Shown one piece after another: positions 7,615-11,118 of a stretch of 11,118 nt of DNA. The DNA lies in NCBI GenBank assembly GCA_038058335.1, contig JBBUBI010000014.1, positions 1-11,118 on the forward strand, read 5' to 3'. The notes below the pieces were generated by a model. The model was not told the DNA's origin. It searched no databases and saw only the letters and a program-made list of their open reading frames with translations. The stretch comes from JBBTVO01 sp038058335. Lineage in GTDB: Bacteria > Patescibacteriota > Microgenomatia > Levybacterales > UBA12049. Within the stretch, counting starts at the first letter, position 1. Every line of letters begins with the position of its first letter. The translations under genes and the position numbers were made by a program.

Positions 7615-7632
7615 TGTGAGCCGCACAGGAGT
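7615..7632. repeat. Copy of tRNA-Lys 3' end (att-like direct repeat)
   Basis: TGTGAGCCGCACAGGAGT is identical over 18 bp, and in the same orientation, to 10016-10033. That covers the discriminator, the 3' acceptor strand, the 3' T-stem strand and part of the T-loop of tRNA-Lys. The match stops at the T-loop, where a REP-like element begins. A second tRNA 3' end on the downstream side of a tRNA gene is the classic trace of site-specific integration, which would make 7615-10016 about 2.4 kb of inserted DNA. Confidence 0.6.
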
Positions 7633-7652
7633 TCCTTCGATTATACTCAGGA
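7633..7652. repeat. REP-like element
   Basis: TCCTTCGATTATACTCAGGA has the form TCCTTCGA-N-TCAGGA, a short imperfect palindrome of a type common in Patescibacteria and several other phyla. It abuts the tRNA-Lys 3' end copy directly. Confidence 0.5.
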
Positions 7653-7698
7653 TAAACTTCTCCTCTTGTCATAACTCCTACAATCTCAGCAAAGTTTA

Positions 7699-7722
7699 CA
7701 CTGAGCCTGCCGAAGTGTGAGC
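7699..7722. repeat. REP-like element, copy 1
   Basis: Matches 9999-10022 at 23 of 24 positions; the core is CACTGAGCCTGCCGAAGTG followed by TGAGC. The similarity reaches further left: ACAATCTCA occurs 19 nt upstream here and 17 nt upstream of the other copy. The whole unit is therefore a direct repeat of about 43 bp with a small indel. Confidence 0.65.
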
Positions 7723-7906
7723 GAGACCTCTCTTAAGTGGAACTCGCTACGGGAACATTTTATCAGAATTTATAATACTTTTCAGAGGTTTCAGGTAGTA
7801 GTACCAAAGTAATTTATCTTTGTCTTTAGAATGCGGAAATTTCAGAATCAGAGATTTTTTTAGCTGCAATTCTTACAAAAAAAAAGCAATTAGTTGGAAT
7901 AAAAAC

Positions 7907-8602
7907 TTAATTTTCTTCGTACTTATTAATCCTTATTTGCTTAGATTTATTATTTTCAGCTTTTAAAATAAAATTAAATTTATTTAATTGCGTACATAAA
8001 TAAAAATCTTCTTTTGGATGCGATTTAATTTCAGAGTCAAAAAAATAATTCGCATAACCATTACTAATTAATTCTTTTATCAATAAATTAAAATCTACGG
8101 GAATATTTTTTAATTTACTTTCAATTAATTTTGCACATAGATAATCCTCGTCATCTGAATCTAATGAATTAGTTCCCGTACAAAGAAGGCTAACATCCTT
8201 TGGATTTTTCTTTAAAATATACTTAACAGTTGCATCAATATTTAGAAAACTTCCCGTGATAATTTCATTTGCTTTTTCTGCTTTCATAAGACCTTGCGTA
8301 CCTAAGGTTGTCGCAAGCACAACAATCTTATTGTTTAACTTAATATCTTTAATCTCTGAGGGAGAATTTCCATAATCAAATCCTTCAGGTTTATATCCAT
8401 TTCTTTCCCCACATAGCACATAAGTTGGGTTTTCTTCTTTTAGTTTAATTGCTTTTTCAATCGAATCTACAGGAATTATTGCAGTTGCACCACTTTCAAT
8501 TAGAAAACATGATGTAGAAAATGCTCTAAAAACATCAATTACAACTGTAAGACCGATAGATTTATTTGCGCTCGCAATACCTTTTAATATTTTAATTCGC
8601 AT
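7907..8602 (-). CDS. ComB-like 2-phosphosulfolactate phosphatase family protein
   Basis: A 231-aa full-length member of the ComB family (COG2045), whose archetype is a Mg-dependent phosphatase converting 2-phosphosulfolactate to sulfolactate in coenzyme M synthesis. Signatures in order: VIDVFRAFST (21-30), GERNGYKPEGFDYGNSP (65-81), TTLGTQG (98-104), GSFLN (117-121) and the acidic DDEDYLCA region (150-157). No other coenzyme M gene is nearby, so in this genome the substrate may differ. The ATG at 8602 comes 9 nt after the stop of the SDR remnant, suggesting the pair was once a transcription unit. The protein is very rich in Lys, Asn and Ile, more so than the hydrolase at 171-1229, consistent with transfer. 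Confidence 0.85.
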   Translation of the reverse strand: MRIKILKGIASANKSIGLTVVIDVFRAFSTSCFLIESGATAIIPVDSIEKAIKLKEENPTYVLCGERNGYKPEGFDYGNSPSEIKDIKLNNKIVVLATTLGTQGLMKAEKANEIITGSFLNIDATVKYILKKNPKDVSLLCTGTNSLDSDDEDYLCAKLIESKLKNIPVDFNLLIKELISNGYANYFFDSEIKSHPKEDFYLCTQLNKFNFILKAENNKSKQIRINKYEEN

Positions 8603-8611
8603 GATTAATAC

Positions 8612-8800
8612 TTAATACATCGATAAGCCACCATTTATATCAAGATTTGCACCAGTGATAAACGAGGCATCCTTGGAACTAAGAAAATATACAGCATTCG
8701 CTACATCATTTGGATTTCCTAAACGCTTAAGTGGGATTTTATTTTTTATTTCTTGTTTTAATTCCTCACTCCAATTTTTTACCCCCATTGTCAAGCGCAA
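8612..8800 (-). pseudogene. C-terminal remnant of an SDR (FabG-like) reductase
   Basis: Only the last ~60 residues of a classical short-chain dehydrogenase remain: KIPLKRLGNPNDVANAVYFL, then ASFITGANLDINGG, the standard FabG C-terminus. The Rossmann TGxxxGxG motif and catalytic Ser-Tyr-Lys are gone; a family member is normally ~245 aa. The frame is closed upstream by a TAA at 8810-8812, and the break falls within 2-10 bp of the toxin stop codon, so a deletion or insertion fused the toxin gene to this stump. The TTG at 8800 and ATG at 8788 are only in-frame codons, not likely true starts. Confidence 0.8.
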
Positions 8801-8802
8801 TA

Positions 8803-9426
8803 TTACAAATTACTAAATTTTTTCACTTCACTCTTAAGTCTTTTTTTTACCTCTTCGAAATCAATATCATTATTATTTTTAAATATTATTTTCTCCTGGG
8901 TAACATCTTTAAAATAAACCAGGCTTTTCAAGATTAAGTTTATGTCCAGTTGGGGATGTTTCCTATGAGACTTATCTAAAAGATCCGTGAGGGGAAAAAG
9001 CTTTAAAATAAAATATAAATCAATATAATCTTTGTTGCTTGCCCTCCCTGTGATGGCCGATAGCTTCATACAAGCTATGTCTCCTATTGAAGCTAAAGTT
9101 ATATTTTCATCATCAATTGTTTTATCGATTAATTTATATTTATACGTAAAGAAGCTTACCTTTATTGATTCATCAACGAGTATCGTCAATGTATTGATTT
9201 CTTCCTGTATCTTTAATAATTTATGTCCCTTAAAAATATTTCTTAGCCGCTCAAACAATTCTTTAGTATCTATGTCTTCCTCGCTGAAGAAATCAAAATC
9301 TATACTATCTCTATGTCCTATCTGCAATGCAAGAGAAGTTCCGCCGGCAAGATAAAAACTATCCTTAAATTTTCTAAAAAGAGGCAAAATATCAAGTCTT
9401 TTTTTATCTAAAATATTAGAAAACAT
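8803..9426 (-). CDS. AbiEii/AbiGii-type nucleotidyltransferase toxin
   Basis: A 207-aa DNA polymerase-beta-like nucleotidyltransferase of the AbiEii (type IV toxin, MenT-related) group. Visible motifs: LAGGTSLALQIGHR (26-39), the GG-T/S nucleotide-binding loop; DFDFF with the paired metal-binding acids Asp43 and Asp45; a third motif around KVSFF; and the C-terminal K(121)...R(128)...KD(132-133)...D(136) pattern. Known relatives add nucleotides to tRNA or other targets and block translation until neutralised. Its ATG is 2 nt after the antitoxin stop, so the two are translationally coupled (weak GAGATAGG just before the ATG). Length is somewhat below AbiEii phage-defence proteins (~300 aa) but usual for the small chromosomal class. 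Confidence 0.85.
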   Translation of the reverse strand: MFSNILDKKRLDILPLFRKFKDSFYLAGGTSLALQIGHRDSIDFDFFSEEDIDTKELFERLRNIFKGHKLLKIQEEINTLTILVDESIKVSFFTYKYKLIDKTIDDENITLASIGDIACMKLSAITGRASNKDYIDLYFILKLFPLTDLLDKSHRKHPQLDINLILKSLVYFKDVTQEKIIFKNNNDIDFEEVKKRLKSEVKKFSNL

Positions 9427-9428
9427 AC

Positions 9429-9698
9429 CTATCTCAAAATTCTTATATTAGCCTGTCCAGGTTCAACATCCATCAGAAGTGACCAAAATATTATCGATTT
9501 ATTATTCCATTCTCCGGGCAACGGATCAACCAAGCAATCTTTGATATCTTTCTTTGTATACGCCTTGAAAAGCCAATCGGTTGCCTCTTTTGTACCAAGA
9601 TTCAACACCTGAGTTATAACCCGTCTTTTATCGCGAGTTAGGTCTAATGCATTAACATCATAAGACCACAAAAAGGGTTGTACAAATTTAGGAATCAT
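9429..9698 (-). CDS. DUF6922-like antitoxin of the AbiEii pair
   Basis: An 89-aa protein with the pattern FLWSYDVNALDLTRDKRRVI, GTKEATDWLF and a GEW...FW segment, which I recognise as typical of DUF6922-like partners encoded before AbiEii-type toxins. Its position directly upstream with a 2-nt gap supports an antitoxin role (inference). The usual winged-helix AbiEi antitoxin is not seen. The ATG at 9698 lacks a Shine-Dalgarno and has TAAAAT 6 nt upstream, preceded by TG as in an extended -10. Confidence 0.75.
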   Translation of the reverse strand: MIPKFVQPFLWSYDVNALDLTRDKRRVITQVLNLGTKEATDWLFKAYTKKDIKDCLVDPLPGEWNNKSIIFWSLLMDVEPGQANIRILR

Positions 9699-9704
9699 TC
9701 TTAT

Positions 9705-9713
9705 ATTTTAACA
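9705..9713 (-). promoter_or_regulatory. Extended -10 of the toxin-antitoxin operon
   Basis: The minus strand reads TGTTAAAAT, an extended -10 (TG-N-TAAAAT). Its last base is 6 nt before the antitoxin ATG at 9698, so transcription would begin at or beside the start codon. No good -35 is visible, which fits an extended -10 type promoter. Confidence 0.5.
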
Positions 9714-9742
9714 TAGATTCTAACTCATTGCTGTAGCCCAAA

Positions 9743-9963
9743 GGGGGAAATTTTTTCTCCAAAGGCGGATCCGCCTCTGGCGGAAAAGAATTTTTCTTCC
9801 CACTTCGCCCTACGGGCTTCGAGGGACAGGTCTGGCCGATCCCTAAGAGAGTAAGAGGCTCTTCAATCCATTCGGCAAGCTCAGGATTGATACTGAGCAA
9901 AGTCGAAGCATCAATTATTTGAGCTCGCCCGCTAACGCCTGAGCGTAGCGATGGCGAGCGGGC
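9743..9963. repeat. Mosaic of palindromic REP-like repeats
   Basis: Successive hairpins: an imperfect GGGGAAA/TTTTCTCC arm pair near 9743-9760; the perfect palindrome GGCGGATCCGCC (9764-9775) overlapping TCCGCC-TCT-GGCGGA (9770-9784); GCCC-TAC-GGGC (9807-9817); GCTCAG 9879-9884 with CTGAGC 9893-9898, flanked by TTCG/CGAA; and GCCCGCT 9927-9933 with AGCGGGC 9957-9963, with an inner CGCC/GGCG stem. They are GC-rich against the AT-rich surroundings. A 95-codon minus frame spans 9688-9975 but is repeat translation, not a gene. Confidence 0.75.
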
Positions 9964-9971
9964 AGAATTAA

Positions 9972-10020
9972 TCACACTTCAACAATCTCAATAGCTTGCA
10001 CTGAGCTTGCCGAAGTGTGA
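9972..10020. repeat. Inverted repeat abutting tRNA-Lys 3' end
   Basis: TCACACTTC at 9972-9980 is the exact complement of GAAGTGTGA at 10012-10020, with a 31-nt loop. The right arm includes the end of the REP-like copy at 9999-10022 and the last bases of tRNA-Lys. It may assist 3' processing or termination of the tRNA transcript. Confidence 0.5.
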
Positions 10021-10022
10021 GC
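9999..10022. repeat. REP-like element, copy 2
   Basis: CACTGAGCTTGCCGAAGTG plus TGAGC; one mismatch to the copy at 7699-7722. Its right end runs into the tRNA-Lys 3' end, so the tRNA terminus and the repeat share bases. Confidence 0.65.
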
Positions 10023-10033
10023 CGCACAGGAGT
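10016..10033. repeat. tRNA-Lys 3' end, proposed attachment core
   Basis: The 18 bp shared exactly with 7615-7632. It comprises the 3' T-loop/T-stem strand, the 3' acceptor strand, the discriminator and two flanking bases, the part of tRNA genes used by many tyrosine integrases. Confidence 0.55.
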
Positions 10034-10090
10034 CGAACCTGTAACCGATTCCTTAAGAGGGAATTGCTCTGCCAGTTGAGCTAGCGGCCC
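10018..10090 (-). tRNA. tRNA-Lys(CTT)
   Basis: Complete cloverleaf on the minus strand. Acceptor GGGCCGC pairs with GCGGCTC (one G-U), D stem GCTC/GAGC, anticodon stem ATTCC/GGAAT with loop CTCTTAA giving anticodon CTT (Lys AAG), T arm ACAGG-TTCGACT-CCTGT, discriminator A. The following CAC shows CCA is not encoded. The 3' end is duplicated at 7615-7632 and partly at 1266-1279, marking this gene as a likely integration target. Confidence 0.96.
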
Positions 10091-10110
10091 ATGTCTATTT
10101 AACTTGAAAT

Positions 10111-10139
10111 AGTATACTATAAGAGGCTAATTATGACAA
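10111..10139 (-). promoter_or_regulatory. Promoter of tRNA-Lys
   Basis: The minus strand reads TTGTCA (10139-10134), a 17-bp spacer and TATACT (10116-10111). The predicted start near 10104 would leave a ~14-nt leader before the tRNA 5' end at 10090, to be removed by RNase P. Confidence 0.75.
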
Positions 10140-10175
10140 TGTTAGAGAAGTTTGAATTGCGGATGGCAGATATCT

Positions 10176-10571
10176 TTAGATTAAATTTAAAGTTTCCCGA
10201 ATTTTATTCATCAAATCCTCAAGCTGGAGGTTCGCCTTTATGAGGTAATACGTGGGTTCAAGCTCTGCGACTTCAGTTGTTATGTAATCATCTGGTTGTG
10301 AATTTGTAAGAATAAAAACAGGCAAATCTTTTTCGGGACTAGCACGAAGTTTCTTCAAAACTGTTATTCCATCCATTTTGGGGAGCATTATGTCGAGCAA
10401 TACTAAGTCAGGCTTCTTTTCCAAAGCAAGACGTAAGCCTTCCTCTCCGTCTTCTGCACCGATAGTCTTAAAACCATTAAGAGAAACTTTTTCAATAAGA
10501 ATATCTCGAAGCATTACATCATCCTCGACGATTAAAATTGTTTTATCGCTAGGACTGTCTGTAACATTCAC
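10176..10571 (-). CDS. Stand-alone CheY-like response regulator receiver
   Basis: A single receiver domain of 131 aa when started at the GTG at 10571. Conserved residues: acidic pair Asp17-Asp18 (IVEDD), phospho-acceptor Asp60 (LLDIMLP), Thr89 (ILTN) and Lys112 (LIKAN). No output domain and no histidine kinase are present nearby, so it acts through protein contacts or serves a distant kinase. The open frame extends 12 codons further to a TTG at 10607, but that stretch contains a promoter (TTGCAA-18-TATAAT) whose -10 ends 6 nt before this GTG. The GTG matches the leaderless spacing of other genes here and gives the usual receiver N-terminus. Single-receiver proteins of this form are frequent in Patescibacteria. 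Confidence 0.88.
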   Translation of the reverse strand: MNVTDSPSDKTILIVEDDVMLRDILIEKVSLNGFKTIGAEDGEEGLRLALEKKPDLVLLDIMLPKMDGITVLKKLRASPEKDLPVFILTNSQPDDYITTEVAELEPTYYLIKANLQLEDLMNKIRETLNLI

Positions 10572-10577
10572 ACAACT

Positions 10578-10607
10578 ATTATATTCCAATAATAGATACC
10601 TTTGCAA
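10578..10607 (-). promoter_or_regulatory. Promoter of the response regulator (leaderless)
   Basis: TTGCAA (10607-10602), an 18-bp spacer and TATAAT (10583-10578), then 6 nt to GTG at 10571. The promoter overlaps the upstream-extended reading frame, which argues against the TTG at 10607 as the start. Confidence 0.7.
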
Positions 10608-10678
10608 TATTCATTTAAGCTCAATTTAAGAAGCTGAAGAAGCTGTTTCATCTTTCAGGTAGCGATCAGCAAAAAAAA

Positions 10679-11005
10679 CTACACGTGGATACTTCTTCTG
10701 GGAGCATTTGCCGCCCTTCCTTCAGCTATTCCAATTTTAATCTTAGATGATCTAACTAAAGCATCAACGCCTAATCTAACTAGATCAGTATTGGTACTTG
10801 TAAGATGTCCTGTTACAGCATCTATGAATGCATGTGTATCATTATTTTCTTGCTCATGAGTAGTAGCAGTTTCGTATGTATGATGGTGGAAAGCTTTTCC
10901 CAATTCCTCTCCATACATTTTTATGGACGCCTTTATTAATCTTTTCTCCTCATCTTCTTCTTCTGCTCTTCTTCTCTCTATGTCGTCAAAATCAAATTTT
11001 GCCAT
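10679..11005 (-). CDS. Small charged protein of unknown function
   Basis: A 108-aa protein that I do not recognise. Residues 5-24 are an acidic/arginine-rich helix (DFDDIERRRAEEEDEEKR) that could form a coiled coil. The middle has a His-rich stretch (AFHHHTYE, 38-45), and the tail is basic (APRRSIHV). There is no signal peptide or membrane span. The start is the ATG at 11005, not the GTG nine bases upstream: AGGAGGT lies 8 nt before this ATG, and the GTG falls inside that ribosome binding site. It is the only gene in the window with a strong Shine-Dalgarno and a normal 5' leader, so it is likely well translated. It stops 108 bp before the response regulator GTG, which has its own promoter, so the two need not be co-transcribed. 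Confidence 0.75.
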   Translation of the reverse strand: MAKFDFDDIERRRAEEEDEEKRLIKASIKMYGEELGKAFHHHTYETATTHEQENNDTHAFIDAVTGHLTSTNTDLVRLGVDALVRSSKIKIGIAEGRAANAPRRSIHV

Positions 11006-11012
11006 ACTTACC

Positions 11013-11059
11013 ACCTCCTATCTTTGAATACATAATACAATTAAAAATTAAAATGTCAA
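11013..11059 (-). promoter_or_regulatory. Promoter and Shine-Dalgarno of the 108-aa gene
   Basis: A perfect TTGACA (11059-11054), a 16-bp spacer and TATTAT (11037-11032), followed by a ~20-nt leader with AGGAGGT (11019-11013) 8 nt before the ATG at 11005. Confidence 0.8.
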
Positions 11060-11118
11060 TCTAGTGTACAGGATGGGGACATCGGTAACACTTTCTTCTG
11101 AGGGTGCAGTTCAATATA

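Larger units (their letters stand above)
7208..7906. other. Gene-poor region with REP-like repeats and ORF remnants
   Basis: About 700 bases without an intact gene. It holds a decayed small ORF (7408-7599), a copy of the tRNA-Lys 3' end (7615-7632), two REP-like elements (7633-7652 and 7699-7722) and a small hairpin (AGCGAG 7720-7725 with CTCGCT 7743-7748). I see nothing definable in 7208-7400 or 7750-7906 beyond AT-rich sequence. Confidence 0.6.

Noticed and set aside
7720..7748. Possible decayed second tRNA after the REP-like copy
   Set aside because: Only a 6-bp stem and a CTTAAG loop are shared in spirit with tRNA-Lys; no acceptor or T arm can be formed.
9688..9975. 95-codon minus-strand open frame next to the antitoxin
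   Set aside because: It is a translation of the palindromic repeat cluster (SARSPSLRSGVSGRAQ-type peptide), with no start signals and overlapping the antitoxin start.
11065..11118. Possible insertion-sequence end (GAAAGTGTTACCGATGTCC on the minus strand)
   Set aside because: It resembles IS termini from memory, but no transposase or matching inverted repeat is within the window.
1..11118. CRISPR array, riboswitch or replication origin
   Set aside because: No regularly spaced direct repeats, no recognisable aptamer and no DnaA-box cluster were seen.

Overview
The window looks like an AT-rich bacterial chromosome segment, most likely from a Candidate Phyla Radiation (Patescibacteria) lineage, possibly Microgenomates-like; this is inference. 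The reasons are tRNA genes without encoded CCA, a lone receiver-domain response regulator, dense short REP-like hairpin repeats, an AbiEii-type toxin beside a DUF6922-like antitoxin, and several genes whose -10 box lies only 6-8 nt before the start codon (leaderless transcripts). TGA ends real genes here, so the code is the standard bacterial one.

Layout. 1-1229: tRNA-Arg(TCG) and a YheT/EMB8-type alpha/beta hydrolase, both on the minus strand, forming a normal chromosomal edge. 1230-2370: a gene graveyard with an N-terminally truncated GNAT acetyltransferase and a frameshifted VOC/glyoxalase-like gene. 2371-7207: the most unusual part. A 634-aa protein with a probable GT-B glycosyltransferase-like C-terminal half converges, 10 bp apart, on a single-chain PheS + FDX-ACB class II tRNA synthetase paralog, which follows a group II PLP-dependent decarboxylase. 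7208-7906: a decayed small ORF and REP-like repeats. 7907-9698: comB-like phosphatase, a C-terminal SDR/FabG remnant, and an AbiEii-like toxin with its antitoxin. 9699-10017: mosaic palindromic repeats. 10018-11005: tRNA-Lys(CTT) with a clear promoter, a CheY-like receiver protein, and an unknown 108-aa protein that has the only strong Shine-Dalgarno in the window.

The 3' end of tRNA-Lys (10016-10033) recurs in the same orientation at 7615-7632 (18 bp exact) and, shortened, at 1266-1279 (14 bp exact). This is the arrangement expected of tandem elements integrated at the tRNA 3' end, though no integrase is present. On that reading, the glycosyltransferase/PheRS-like/decarboxylase module is one cargo segment and the comB/SDR/toxin-antitoxin block another.

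Working model (inference): the decarboxylase and the PheRS paralog act on related amino acids in an accessory aminoacyl or amine pathway, perhaps with glycosylation. The PheRS paralog has lost the usual FPF pocket signature (it reads HPY) but keeps the class II ATP-binding motifs and a tRNA-binding FDX-ACB domain.
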